Assembly: GCF_014851815.1 (NCBI RefSeq)
Contig: NZ_JACVAJ010000002.1
Coordinates: 1,426,001 to 1,490,000 of the forward strand
Direction of reading: 5' to 3'
DNA from: Pseudoxanthomonas sp. PXM01
GTDB lineage: Bacteria > Pseudomonadota > Gammaproteobacteria > Xanthomonadales > Xanthomonadaceae
Length of the DNA stretch: 64,000 bases
Below the pieces are notes generated by a model. That model saw only the letters and a program-made list of their open reading frames with translations, was not told the DNA's origin and searched no databases. Positions 1 through 8,409 of the stretch are shown here, piece after piece. The position numbers and the translations under genes were made by a program. How positions within the stretch are numbered: position 1 is the stretch's first letter; each line of letters begins with the position of its first letter.

Positions 1-588
1 GGTGTTGTCCGCACCGAGCGGATCGGCCAGCGCGCGCGGGCTGATCTGGCTGCCGCCGTCCATCGCGCCGTACAGGTACTCGCCCTGCATCGCCAGGCCG
101 GCGCTGGTGCCACCGAGCGGCTTGCCGGCGCGCACATGCGCGTCCAGCGCCGCGCCCACCGGCGTGCCGCGCCAGTAGCGCACATAACGCGACTGGTCGC
201 CGCCCGCGAGGAAGATGCCGTCGGCGCGCTTCAGGCTGCGCAGCACGTCGGGATCGCTGGCGCTTTCGCGATCGCTGAACACATAGGTTTCGACCGAAAC
301 GATGCCGCCGACTTCATTGAAGAACTCTTCGCCGATCTCGCCGGCCTGCGAGGCGCGCAGCACGACGATGTGGCCGTTGCCGGCCTTCTTCATGAACCAG
401 TGCATCGCATCGAAGTTGCGATCGCCGCCGCCCATCAGCAGCAGACCCGGCTGTACCTGCCCCGGCGTCTTCGCCGTGGTGTCGCCGAGCACGTAGTGCG
501 CCGGCTTGGCAGCCCATGCCGGCAGGGACAAGGCGAGCGCCACCACGCAGATCGCGCCGCGCTGCAACATGCCGAAGACAGACACCAT
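1..588 (-). CDS. Secreted S51-family (cyanophycinase-like) peptidase, 3' end cut by window edge
   Basis: The first 196 codons of a minus-strand gene are visible and the C-terminus lies outside the window. The protein starts with a Sec signal peptide (hydrophobic core about residues 8-24, then 'PAWA-A'). It continues with a class I glutamine amidotransferase-like fold: 'LLMGGGDRN', then 'FLAGGDQSRY', then the nucleophile elbow 'GGTSAG' with Ser162. That GxSAG elbow is the hallmark of peptidase family S51, which includes cyanophycinase and dipeptidase E; these cut after Asp or at beta-Asp linkages. An alternative start is Met7 (position 570). The gene diverges from the ECF sigma gene at 709, so it may be co-regulated with the FecIR-receptor cassette. 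Substrate is not shown by the sequence; cyanophycin or other Asp-containing peptides are possible. Confidence 0.85.
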   Translation of the reverse strand, partial: MVSVFGMLQRGAICVVALALSLPAWAAKPAHYVLGDTTAKTPGQVQPGLLLMGGGDRNFDAMHWFMKKAGNGHIVVLRASQAGEIGEEFFNEVGGIVSVETYVFSDRESASDPDVLRSLKRADGIFLAGGDQSRYVRYWRGTPVGAALDAHVRAGKPLGGTSAGLAMQGEYLYGAMDGGSQISPRALADPLGADNT

Positions 589-696
589 GCCGTAGTACTC
601 CCAGATCGAAGGTCGCGGCAGGATGCCACGCACCGATGACGAAGTGAGACGAACCGGCGGCCGTGTTCCCCCATGCGGAAGCGCGCGTGCTTGGGC

Positions 697-702
697 TAGA
701 GT
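697..702 (+). promoter_or_regulatory. Putative -10 element (TAGAGT) placing transcription start at the sigma-factor ATG
   Basis: TAGAGT ends six bases before the ATG at 709. The same hexamer-to-ATG spacing occurs at 33467 and 58541. No Shine-Dalgarno sequence is visible upstream of this ATG, so a leaderless transcript is plausible. No convincing -35 element was found. Confidence 0.4.
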
Positions 703-708
703 GCGGCC

Positions 709-1302
709 ATGCCCACCGAATTCGACGACTGGTTCGTTAGCGAAGTGCTCGTGCACGAACGGGCGCTGGCGCTGTTCCTGCAGCGCAGCTGGCCGCACCG
801 CGACGAGTGGCACGACCTGCGCCAGGAGGTCTACGCGCGCGTCTACGAAGCCGCGGCGCGCGCGCGGCCGGACACGCCGAAGGCCTTCCTGTTCGCCACC
901 GCGCGCCACCTGATGACCGACCGCCTGCGCCGCAGCCGGGTGGTGTCGATCGAGCCAGTGGGTGATTTCGAGTCCTCGAACGTCTACCTGATCGACGAGG
1001 TGTCGCCCGAGCGGTGGACCGGGACCCGGCAGGCGCTCAAGCGCGTGGTCGAGGCCCTGGACCGGCTCCCCGACCGTTGCCGCGAAGTGGTGTGGCTGCG
1101 GCGCGTGGAGGAACTGCCGCAGAAGGACGTCGCCTCCCGACTGGGCATCAGCGAGAAGACCGTGGAAAAGCATTTGGCCAAAGGGATGCGCCTGATCGCC
1201 GACCACCTGTACGGCGGCGACGCCGTGCCTGCGCTGGACGGGCGCCGTGCCCGGCCCATCATGGACGAGGACGACGCGCATGACCGACAGCAGGCAGATT
1301 GA
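709..1302 (+). CDS. ECF-family RNA polymerase sigma factor (FecI-like)
   Basis: The 197-residue length fits extracytoplasmic-function sigma factors. Region 2 lies at about residues 20-85 ('HDLRQEVYARVYE', then 'PKAFLFATARHLMTDRLRR'). Region 4 lies at about residues 115-170 ('LPDRCREVVWLRRVEELPQ' and the helix-turn-helix 'VASRLGISEKTVEKHL'). It is followed, with a 23-base overlap, by a FecR-type anti-sigma gene and then a TonB receptor with an STN signalling domain. This is the classical surface-signalling order, in which ligand-bound receptor signals through FecR to release the sigma factor. The most likely target is the receptor gene itself. The C-terminal tail after residue 180 is acidic and poorly conserved. 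Confidence 0.93.
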   Translation: MPTEFDDWFVSEVLVHERALALFLQRSWPHRDEWHDLRQEVYARVYEAAARARPDTPKAFLFATARHLMTDRLRRSRVVSIEPVGDFESSNVYLIDEVSPERWTGTRQALKRVVEALDRLPDRCREVVWLRRVEELPQKDVASRLGISEKTVEKHLAKGMRLIADHLYGGDAVPALDGRRARPIMDEDDAHDRQQAD

Positions 1303-2338
1303 GGCGCAGGCCGCCGACTGGCTGGCCCGACGCGATGCGGAAACCTGGACCGCAGGCGAGCAGCAGTCGCTCGATGCCTGGCTGTCCGCATCGCCGCGGC
1401 ACAAGGTCGCCTTCCTGCGCGTGCAGTCCGCCTGGACGGAGGCGGGCCGCCTGCAGGCGCTGGCCGCCGGCCTGCCCGCAGGCACGCTGCCGCCGCGTAC
1501 CGAGCCGACAGGGTTCGCCACCGCGCCGCGCAACGACGCCCGGCCCGACCTGAGCACGCTCCGCTTTGCGCCCCGGGATCGCACGAGCCACCGGCGTCGC
1601 GGTTGGCCGCACGGCATCGCCGCGGCCCTGGTGCTGCTGGTGGCCGGCTCCGCGGCCTGGGGCGGCTGGCAACTGACCGGGCGCGCGCAGGCGAGCTACG
1701 CCAGCACGGTCGGCCAGATCGAAACCGTCACCCTGCCCGACGGCTCCACCGCCACGTTGAGCAGCGACAGCCGGCTGGACGTGCGCATCAGCCGCGGCGA
1801 ACGGCACGTGGCGCTCACGCAGGGCGAGGCGTTCTTCGACGTGGCCCGCGACACCCGGCGCCCGTTCGTGGTCGAGACCGAAGGCCGGCGCGTCGCCGCC
1901 GTCGGCACGCGCTTCTCCGTGCGCCGCGATCCGGACGAAATCCGCGTGGTGGTGACCGAAGGCAAGGTGCGACTGGAAAGCCGCCCCGGTCCGGACGGCA
2001 CCGCCCAGCCGGTGTCGCTGCTGCCGGCCGGCAGCGTGGCCACCGCCGGCCGCAGCGGCGTGCTGGTGCGCTCGGTGCCGGTCGCCGAGGCGGAACGCTT
2101 CCTGGAGTGGCGCGACGGCTTCCTGACCTTCGACGACACCTCGCTGGCGGACGCCGCCGCCGAGTTCAACCGCTTCAACACGCGCAAGCTGGAACTGGGC
2201 GACGTCGCCGTCGCCGACCTGCGCGTGGGCGGCAACTTCCGCTGGTCCAATGCCGAGGGCTTCGTGCACCTGCTCGAACAGGGGTTCCCGGTGCGCGCCG
2301 AACGGCATGCGGACCGCATCGTCCTGCACACACGCTAG
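1280..2338 (+). CDS. FecR-family anti-sigma factor / membrane signal transducer
   Basis: The start at 1280 was chosen because it is an ATG with a GAGG-type ribosome site inside the end of the sigma gene. An in-frame upstream ATG at 1247 would extend further into that gene. The 352-residue protein has a cytoplasmic N-terminal anti-sigma segment ('AADWLARRDAETWTAGEQQ', about residues 9-28). One membrane helix follows at about 113-135 ('IAAALVLLVAGSAAWGGW'). The periplasmic FecR domain starts at about 150 with 'GQIETVTLPDGSTATL' and contains 'GEAFFDVARDTRRPF' and 'VRVVVTEGKV'-like strands. The C-terminal part resembles the STN-like domain that contacts the receptor. Its gene neighbours are its probable partners. 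Confidence 0.93.
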   Translation: MTDSRQIEAQAADWLARRDAETWTAGEQQSLDAWLSASPRHKVAFLRVQSAWTEAGRLQALAAGLPAGTLPPRTEPTGFATAPRNDARPDLSTLRFAPRDRTSHRRRGWPHGIAAALVLLVAGSAAWGGWQLTGRAQASYASTVGQIETVTLPDGSTATLSSDSRLDVRISRGERHVALTQGEAFFDVARDTRRPFVVETEGRRVAAVGTRFSVRRDPDEIRVVVTEGKVRLESRPGPDGTAQPVSLLPAGSVATAGRSGVLVRSVPVAEAERFLEWRDGFLTFDDTSLADAAAEFNRFNTRKLELGDVAVADLRVGGNFRWSNAEGFVHLLEQGFPVRAERHADRIVLHTR

Positions 2339-2437
2339 GCCGCGCACGCCACGACGAAGGTCATGGGGGGATTTGCGCGGTTCGTTCGTCCTGATAGCCA
2401 ACAGGCGCCATTCCGAGCGCCACCGGGGAGAGAGTCG

Positions 2438-5400
2438 ATGCGGTATCCAGTGCGCGTGCTGTTGTTGAGTGCAGCCTGTAGTGCGGCGCTCGCCGCCCAG
2501 GCCCAGGCGGCCCCCGGCCGCATCGATCTGCCTGCGGGCGAACTGACGTCGGCGCTGAACACGCTGGCCAAGCAGTCCGGTACGCAGCTCGTGTACCGCG
2601 CCGACCAGCTGAAGGGACGACGCACCACCGGGGTGCAGGGCGCCACGTCGACCGACCAGGCGCTCGATCGCCTGCTGCAGGGCAGCGGCTTCCAGGCCAA
2701 GCGCGATGCCTCCGGCGCCGTGCTGATCGTCCAGGCCGACGCCACCCCGCGTCGCGCACCGGCGCCGCGTCCCGCGCCCCAGGAGGCGCCTCCCGGCGGC
2801 GGCTCCGCGCAGGCAGAAGAACCCGTAACCCAGCTGGAGACCCTGCAGGTCACCGGCTCGCGCATCCCGCGCGCGCAGATCGAAGGTCCAGCGCCGATCA
2901 CGGTGGTTACGGCAGAACAGATCCAGGCGGCGGGCTTCACTTCCGTGCCCGAAGTACTGCGCTCGCTCAGCCAGAACAGCGGCAGCGTCCAGGGACAACA
3001 GAACACCACCAGCGCCCAGTCGACCCCCGGCGCACAGGCGGCCGACCTGCGTGGCCTCGGCCCCAACCACACGCTCGTGCTGATCAATGGTCGCCGCATC
3101 GCCGACTTTCCGCTGCCGCTCAATGGCCGCAGCAACTTCACCGACATCGGCAACATCCCGCTCGGCATGATCGAACGCATCGAAGTGCTGACCGGCAGCG
3201 CATCGGCCGTGTACGGCTCCGATGCCATGGCCGGCGTGATCAACTTCATCCTCAAGAAGTCCACCGACGGCACCATCTTCGACTACCGCTACGGCAACAC
3301 CGAGCGCGGCGGCGGCGAATCGCACCGGCTGACGCTGACCACCGGCTTCGAGCGCGACAACTTCAGCGGCATCGTCGGCGTGGAACTGCTGGACAAGCGC
3401 CCGCTGTGGGGCTTCGAACGCGAGAACCAGGACTCCACCCTCGACGCACCCACGTCGCGCCGCCGCCTGCCCCGCCTCACCGCGCAGCTCTACGACTGGG
3501 ACGACGACGTCAACATCGCGCCGGCCGACGATTGCCGCGCCATGTCGGGCCTCAACGACGGCACGACCGTGCTGGCCGAAGACCGCTTCGGCGAACCCTA
3601 CTGCGGCAGCGAGCGCGCCATCGCGTATCGCACGATCCAGAACGAGCGCAAGGGTTACTCGGCCTACGGCTCCTTCGAGTACCGCTTCTCGGACAACCTG
3701 TCCTGGTTCGCCGATGTCCAGCTCGGCCGCCAGGAAGTCCGGCTGCTGACCGGCACCAACGGCAACGACGTGGTCAGCGACGTCATGGGCTGGGAGTTCC
3801 ACGACCCGAACTCCACCGACAACAACGACAAGATCTTCTACAACGCCGCCACCGGCCACTACGAGATCTGGTCGCGGCAGTTCACGCCCGAGGAAATCGG
3901 CGGCCTGGGCAACCGCATGAACGTCACCACCCAGAAAACCTTCTCGGTGACGACGGGCCTGCAGGGCGCGTTCGGCGACAGCTGGAACTGGGAAGCCGCG
4001 TACAACCACTCCCAGTACAAGGCGGATGTCGGCATGCCCCGCATCCGTGCCGCCGCCGCGAACCGGCTGTTCCTCGGCGAGCAGCAGGGCTACGACGCGG
4101 ACGGCTATGCGATCTTCAGTCCTGACCCGACGCGCCTGTTCACGCCGCTGACGCCAACCGAATTCGCGTCGATCGCCGCGATGTCCACGTTCCGCCCGAA
4201 GGCCGACAACGACAACCTCAGCTTCACCGTCGACACGCCGGCGCTGTTCTCGATGCCGGCGGGCGATGTCGGCTTCGCGGGTGCCGTCGAATACGGCACG
4301 CAGTCCTACGACATCAATCCCGATCCGTTGGCGCTGACCGCCGATGCGTACTACGGCCCGCGCTACGGCGACGGCAGCGGCGACCGCGACCGCTGGAGCG
4401 TCGCGGGCGAGGTGCGCCTGCCGCTGCTGTCCTCGCTGCAGGCCAGCCTGGCCGGCCGCTACGACCGCTACGAGTACGGCAACAAGAACCCGAGCAAGTT
4501 CACCTACAGCGCCGGCCTGGAATGGCGTCCTGTCGACACGCTGCTGGTGCGCGGCTCCTACGGCACCGGTTTCCGCGCGCCCGACATGCACTACCTGTTC
4601 GCCGGCGACGACTACTACCGCACGCTGTCGACCGACTACTACCAGTGCCGTACCGACGAGCCCGGTTTCAGCGACGGCGAGTGCTACGACGACGGCACCT
4701 GGGACATCAACACGTTCGATGTCTACACCGGCAACATCGATCTCGATGTCGAGACCAGCAAGTCGTTCTCGGCCGGCATCGTGTGGTCGCCGTTCGCGGG
4801 CTTCGACCTGGCCCTGGACTACTACAAGATCCGCGTGTCGAACCAGGTGCAGACCCAGAGCCGGGAGCAGCTGCGCATCGATGAGGCGAACTGCCGGCTC
4901 GGCACCACCGACAGCGGCGCCACGGTCGACGTGAACTCGCCGACCTGCGTCGACGCCCTGGCCCGCGTGATCCGCGATGCGGACGGCGACATCACCAGCG
5001 TCCGCTTCGCCCCGATCAACATCGCCAACGAAGAGACGACCGGCGTCGACCTGACGGCGAACTACCGCCTCCAGACCGCCACCGCCGGCGAGTTCCGCTT
5101 CACCGGCGCGTACACCTGGACCGACACCCATGTCCGCCAGCAGTACCCCGGCGATCCCGAAGAAGACATGCTGGACGTGAGCTTCAGCGCCACCACCCTG
5201 CCGCGCAACAAGGGCAACCTGGGTATCAGTTGGGATCATGGCAAGGTGGGCCTGAGCTTCTTCGGCAACTACCTGGGCCAGGTGGCCAACTACGACAACG
5301 ACGCGTGGACCGGATCGACCTGGCGCTTCAACGGCGGTGCCCGCTTCGACATCACCGACCATCTGCGCCTGTCGCTGTCCGTCACCAACCTGATGGACAA

Positions 5401-5521
5401 GATGCCGCCCAAGGATGCGACATGGGCGAACTATCCGTACTACGACACGTCCTGGTTCGACTCGATGGGCCGCAGCTACTTCGTGCAGCTCACCTGGAAG
5501 CTCGGCGGCGAGAAGCTGTAA
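2438..5521 (+). CDS. TonB-dependent outer-membrane receptor with N-terminal STN signalling domain
   Basis: The start at 2438 follows GGGGAGAG at good spacing and opens a signal peptide ending near 'AQAQA' (residue 24). This gives 1027 residues. Residues about 25-100 form an STN domain ('LPAGELTSALNTLAKQSG'), the periplasmic module that touches FecR. A Pro-rich linker leads to 'LETLQVTGSRIPRAQIEG' (about 133-150), then the plug ('PEVLRSLSQNSGS', 'VLINGRRIADF', 'IERIEVLTGSASAVYGSDAMAG'). A long beta-barrel follows and ends in '...QLTWKLGGEKL'. With the upstream sigma and FecR genes it makes a complete surface-signalling uptake system. The ligand is unknown; the barrel type resembles receptors for organic nutrients or peptides rather than classical siderophore receptors, and this is an inference. 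Confidence 0.93.
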   Translation: MRYPVRVLLLSAACSAALAAQAQAAPGRIDLPAGELTSALNTLAKQSGTQLVYRADQLKGRRTTGVQGATSTDQALDRLLQGSGFQAKRDASGAVLIVQADATPRRAPAPRPAPQEAPPGGGSAQAEEPVTQLETLQVTGSRIPRAQIEGPAPITVVTAEQIQAAGFTSVPEVLRSLSQNSGSVQGQQNTTSAQSTPGAQAADLRGLGPNHTLVLINGRRIADFPLPLNGRSNFTDIGNIPLGMIERIEVLTGSASAVYGSDAMAGVINFILKKSTDGTIFDYRYGNTERGGGESHRLTLTTGFERDNFSGIVGVELLDKRPLWGFERENQDSTLDAPTSRRRLPRLTAQLYDWDDDVNIAPADDCRAMSGLNDGTTVLAEDRFGEPYCGSERAIAYRTIQNERKGYSAYGSFEYRFSDNLSWFADVQLGRQEVRLLTGTNGNDVVSDVMGWEFHDPNSTDNNDKIFYNAATGHYEIWSRQFTPEEIGGLGNRMNVTTQKTFSVTTGLQGAFGDSWNWEAAYNHSQYKADVGMPRIRAAAANRLFLGEQQGYDADGYAIFSPDPTRLFTPLTPTEFASIAAMSTFRPKADNDNLSFTVDTPALFSMPAGDVGFAGAVEYGTQSYDINPDPLALTADAYYGPRYGDGSGDRDRWSVAGEVRLPLLSSLQASLAGRYDRYEYGNKNPSKFTYSAGLEWRPVDTLLVRGSYGTGFRAPDMHYLFAGDDYYRTLSTDYYQCRTDEPGFSDGECYDDGTWDINTFDVYTGNIDLDVETSKSFSAGIVWSPFAGFDLALDYYKIRVSNQVQTQSREQLRIDEANCRLGTTDSGATVDVNSPTCVDALARVIRDADGDITSVRFAPINIANEETTGVDLTANYRLQTATAGEFRFTGAYTWTDTHVRQQYPGDPEEDMLDVSFSATTLPRNKGNLGISWDHGKVGLSFFGNYLGQVANYDNDAWTGSTWRFNGGARFDITDHLRLSLSVTNLMDKMPPKDATWANYPYYDTSWFDSMGRSYFVQLTWKLGGEKL

Positions 5522-5544
5522 CGGCGCCCCGCTGCATCGTCACC

Positions 5545-5572
5545 AAAGCCCGCCGCAAGGCGGGCTTTTTTT
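5545..5572 (+). terminator. Intrinsic terminator of the FecIR-receptor operon
   Basis: A ten-base stem (AAAGCCCGCC / GGCGGGCTTT) with loop GCAA is followed by a T-run, 24 bases after the receptor stop codon. On the other strand the A-run before the stem gives T residues, so it may also stop the converging minus-strand transcript. Confidence 0.9.
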
Positions 5573-5864
5573 AGTTCTGGTGGCGGGACGCGGCATCCAC
5601 TTCGTGCTCCGACCGGTAGATCCATCCATCGTCGGGACGTTGATAGAGCGCTTCGAAGCGCCTCATGGTGCCGTTCGCGCACTGCAGGTCGATGGTCATG
5701 TAGACGTTGTCGCTGTCGCCCTCCCCCGGGCCCACATCGATCACCGCGCAGCCGGGGTGCCTCGCCTGCGCGTCACGCGCAATCTGCTCGCGATCGGGAG
5801 CATGGACCCCGCACGCCGCAAGACAGGGCAGCAGACAGAGCAGCCATCCGCGGACCGCAGGCAT
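5571..5864 (-). CDS. Small predicted lipoprotein of unknown function
   Basis: This 97-residue protein begins with a short signal peptide ending in a lipobox 'LAAC' (Cys18), so it is probably acylated and anchored in the envelope. The mature part has 'REQIARDAQARHPGCAV' and ends in charged residues. No family was recognised. The gene's ATG shares one base with the TGA stop of the upstream acyltransferase gene (TGATG), which indicates translational coupling. Its stop lies directly at the T-run of the terminator ending the converging receptor gene. Confidence 0.75.
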   Translation of the reverse strand: MPAVRGWLLCLLPCLAACGVHAPDREQIARDAQARHPGCAVIDVGPGEGDSDNVYMTIDLQCANGTMRRFEALYQRPDDGWIYRSEHEVDAASRHQN

Positions 5865-6460
5865 CACACGGTCCCGCGGTTCTTCCCCTGCCACGGCCGG
5901 TACCACTCCCGGATCGCGGCCATGTCCGTCTCCATGTCGCCGGTCGGGTAGTACACATCGCCGATGCCGACGATCTTGTCGGGGTAGTGGAAGTACGCCA
6001 TCAGGATCGGCACCTGCGCCTGCTGGGCGATCTTCAGGAAGCCGCCCTTCCACTTGTCCACGCGCTTGCGCGTGCCTTCCGGGGTCAGCGCGAACCACAT
6101 CCTGTCGGACGTGCGGATCATCCGCACCGCCTGCTCCACCGTGCCCTGCGGCGAGCTGCGATCGACCGGCACCACGCCCAGCTTGCGCAGCAGCGGCGAC
6201 AGCGGCCACCAGAACAGCTGCGCCTTGCCCAGCACGCGCACCTGGAAGCCCATCGCGATCTTCGCCGCCATGCCCCAGATGCCGTCCCAGTTGGACGAGT
6301 GCGGCGCCACGATCATCACCAGCTTGGGGATGTCCGGCAATGTGCCCACGATCTTCCAGCCGAACATCCTCAGGAACGTGCGCCCCATCCAGCGGGTGAA
6401 GCGGTTGGGCGGCACCTGCGGCATGTTGGGCGGAATGCGCGGAACGATGTCGTGGCTCAA
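5864..6460 (-). CDS. 1-acyl-glycerol-3-phosphate acyltransferase-like (PlsC superfamily) protein
   Basis: The protein carries the PlsC-type acyltransferase core: 'APHSSNWDG' (an H-x4-D variant motif), 'LGVVPVDRSSPQGT' and 'FALTPEGTRKR'. Such enzymes move an acyl chain to a lysophospholipid or related lipid at the inner membrane. The TTG start at 6460 was chosen because GGGAG stands about seven bases upstream, directly after the preceding arfB gene. The first ATG is at 6424 and would give 186 instead of 198 residues. The gene lies between arfB and a lipoprotein gene in a compact minus-strand group. The true acyl acceptor is not shown by the sequence. Confidence 0.85.
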   Translation of the reverse strand: MSHDIVPRIPPNMPQVPPNRFTRWMGRTFLRMFGWKIVGTLPDIPKLVMIVAPHSSNWDGIWGMAAKIAMGFQVRVLGKAQLFWWPLSPLLRKLGVVPVDRSSPQGTVEQAVRMIRTSDRMWFALTPEGTRKRVDKWKGGFLKIAQQAQVPILMAYFHYPDKIVGIGDVYYPTGDMETDMAAIREWYRPWQGKNRGTV

Positions 6461-6464
6461 ACGG

Positions 6465-6899
6465 TTACTCCCATTGGTTCTTCTGCGAACGGCCGCGCTT
6501 GACCTGGCTGCGCTCACGCTTGGCATCCAGGCGACGCGCCTTGGCCGCACGCGAGGGCTTGGTGGCGACGCGCTTCTTCGGCACCACCAGCGCGGCGGCA
6601 ATGATCGCGGCCAGGCGCTCGCGCGCATCCTGGCGATTGCGGTCCTGCGTGCGGAAGCGCTGCGCGTCGATCACGAGTACGCCTTCGTCGATCAGGCGAC
6701 GGTCGCGCCGGGTCAGCAAGCGTTCTCGAAGCGGCTCAGGCAGCGACGGCGAGCCCGCCACGTCGAAGCGCAGCTCCACCGCCGTCGCCACCTTGTTGAC
6801 GTTCTGGCCACCCGCGCCGCTCGCGCGCACGAAGCGCTCGACCAGTTCGTCGTCCGGAATCGCCAGCGTCGGCGTGATCTCGAGTGCGGTGCTCCCCAT
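6465..6899 (-). CDS. arfB: Alternative ribosome-rescue factor ArfB (peptidyl-tRNA hydrolase, YaeJ type)
   Basis: The 144-residue protein has the release-factor domain motif 'GAGGQNVNKVATAVELRFD' at about residues 28-46. The GGQ tripeptide is the catalytic loop that hydrolyses peptidyl-tRNA on stalled ribosomes. The C-terminal 40 residues are very basic (Lys/Arg-rich tail ending 'GRSQKNQWE'). In E. coli YaeJ such a tail enters the empty mRNA channel. Lacking the codon-recognition domains of RF1 and RF2, it fits ArfB in length. The start at 6899 gives the usual N-terminus of the family. Confidence 0.93.
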   Translation of the reverse strand: MGSTALEITPTLAIPDDELVERFVRASGAGGQNVNKVATAVELRFDVAGSPSLPEPLRERLLTRRDRRLIDEGVLVIDAQRFRTQDRNRQDARERLAAIIAAALVVPKKRVATKPSRAAKARRLDAKRERSQVKRGRSQKNQWE

Positions 6900-7023
6900 G
6901 CGGCGGATTGTAGTCAGGATGGGCGTCGGTTCGTAGCGTACTGCCGCAGGATCGGCGCCAATTAACGCCAGATTTACTCCCCGGCAGGCACCCTGTGCCC
7001 CCGTTCCACGCCACCCGCACTGC

Positions 7024-7584
7024 ATGATCGCTGCTTCGCTGACCGCGGCCCGCCGGCTTTCCCGCCTCCTCCTCGTCACCGTCGCGCTGGCGTTCGCCGG
7101 CACTGCCCTGGCGGCCGAGCCGTCCGATGCCGACATCGACCGCCTGCTGAAGGCGTCGCGCGCCGAGAGCCTGCTGGCCGGCGTGGTCCCGCAGATGGAA
7201 GCCGTGCAGCAGCAGGAGTTCGACAAGCATTTCGCCGGCAAGGAAATGACCGAGGAACAGAAAGCCGAGGTCGCCCGCATCCAAACCAAGACCCAAGAGA
7301 TCGTGCGCAAGGCGCTGTCGTGGGAAGAGATGCGCCCGGTCTATCTGGACGTCTACAAGAAGACCTACACGCGCGAGGACGTGCGCGCGATCACCAAGTT
7401 CTACGAGAGCGCCGCCGGCCAGCGCATGCTCGACAAGAATCCCGCACTGATGCAGAACATCATGAGCGCCGTGCAGCTGAAGATGGTGCCGATGCTGGAA
7501 GAGCTGCAGGGCGAGATCAAGAACATCCCGGTCACCCCGCCCCCACCGGTCTCGCCGCCGCAGAAGCGGCGTCGTACGCGCTGA
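7024..7584 (+). CDS. Exported DUF2059-domain protein
   Basis: The 186-residue protein has a signal peptide (hydrophobic stretch about 8-30, cleavage after 'TALA'). A helical DUF2059 region follows: 'IDRLLKASRAESLL' near the N-terminus and 'YKKTYTREDVRAITKFYES' in the middle, a pattern typical of this family of periplasmic helical proteins. The tail is Pro-rich and basic. The biochemical role of DUF2059 proteins is not established. The gene stands alone, divergent from arfB and convergent with ung, with no obvious ribosome site upstream of its ATG. Confidence 0.85.
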   Translation: MIAASLTAARRLSRLLLVTVALAFAGTALAAEPSDADIDRLLKASRAESLLAGVVPQMEAVQQQEFDKHFAGKEMTEEQKAEVARIQTKTQEIVRKALSWEEMRPVYLDVYKKTYTREDVRAITKFYESAAGQRMLDKNPALMQNIMSAVQLKMVPMLEELQGEIKNIPVTPPPPVSPPQKRRRTR

Positions 7585-7607
7585 GGCCTGGAAGCAGCTT
7601 TGCTCGG

Positions 7608-7674
7608 TGTGGGAGCGACGTAAGTCGCGATGAGGCGTTACCGGTGGATCATCGCGACTGACGTCGCTCCCACA
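7608..7674. repeat. Inverted repeat, REP/MITE-like palindromic element
   Basis: Two 24-base arms (7608-7631 and 7651-7674) are reverse complements with a single mismatch, separated by 19 bases. The element sits exactly between the convergent DUF2059 and ung genes. The arm contains GGGAGCGACGTAAGTCGCGA, which resembles dispersed palindromic repeats that I recall from Xanthomonadaceae genomes. It has no T-run, so it is not a standard intrinsic terminator, although the RNA hairpin would be very strong on both strands. Confidence 0.8.
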
Positions 7675-7697
7675 TGCACCGCACCAACCTGCGCCCC

Positions 7698-8405
7698 TCA
7701 GACCACCAGCTGGTCCCGCGGCGGCAACCGCCAGTCGATCGGCGCCGCTCCCCGCTGCGCGAGATACTGGTTGGTGGCGGAGAAATGCCCGCACCCGAGG
7801 AACCCGCGATGCGCCGACAGCGGCGACGGATGCGGTGCACGCAGCACGCGGTGGCGGCGCGTGTCGATCACCTTGCCCTTGGCCTGCGCATAGCTGCCCC
7901 ACAGCAGGAAGACGAGACCTTCGCGCTCGCTCGCCAGCGTTTCGATGGCATGGTCGGTGAAGCCTTCCCAGCCCTTGCCCTGGTGCGCGCCGGCGCGGCC
8001 TTCCTCGACTGTCAGCACGGCATTGAGGAGCAGCACGCCCTGGCGCGCCCACGGCAGCAAACAGCCATGGTCCGGCGGCGCGATGCCGAGGTCGGCGTTG
8101 ATTTCCTTGTAGATGTTCACCAGCGACGGCGGCACCGGCACGCCCGGCAGCACCGAGAAGCACAGACCGTGCGCCTGGCCCGGTCCGTGGTACGGATCCT
8201 GTCCCAGAATCACCACCTTCACCGCATCGAACGGCGTGGCGTCGAACGCGGCGAAGATCTGCGGTCCGGGCGGATAGATGCGCGCGCCCGCCGCCTTGCG
8301 CTGGCGCAGGAAGGCGGACAGGTCCTGCATGTCCGGTCGCAGCAGCCAGTCGCCGATGCGCGCCTTCCACGAGGGTTCCAGCCTGACGCGGTCGTCGTCC
8401 GTCAT
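7698..8405 (-). CDS. ung: Uracil-DNA glycosylase (family 1)
   Basis: Ung removes uracil from DNA, the first step of base-excision repair of deaminated cytosine or misincorporated dUMP. The 235-residue length fits the family. The water-activating motif 'GQDPYH' lies at about residues 68-73 and the DNA-minor-groove loop 'HPSPLSAH' at about 192-199. The '[10 protein letters not shown]' segment lines the uracil pocket. The gene begins four bases after the stop of a response-regulator gene, so the two are probably co-transcribed. Confidence 0.97.
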   Translation of the reverse strand: MTDDDRVRLEPSWKARIGDWLLRPDMQDLSAFLRQRKAAGARIYPPGPQIFAAFDATPFDAVKVVILGQDPYHGPGQAHGLCFSVLPGVPVPPSLVNIYKEINADLGIAPPDHGCLLPWARQGVLLLNAVLTVEEGRAGAHQGKGWEGFTDHAIETLASEREGLVFLLWGSYAQAKGKVIDTRRHRVLRAPHPSPLSAHRGFLGCGHFSATNQYLAQRGAAPIDWRLPPRDQLVV

Positions 8406-8409
8406 GCAC

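Noticed and set aside
1259..5362. Very long open frame on the minus strand (1367 codons) antisense to the FecIR-receptor genes
   Set aside because: It has the Ala/Val/Arg/Gly-biased composition of an antisense shadow in high-GC DNA and covers three convincing genes.
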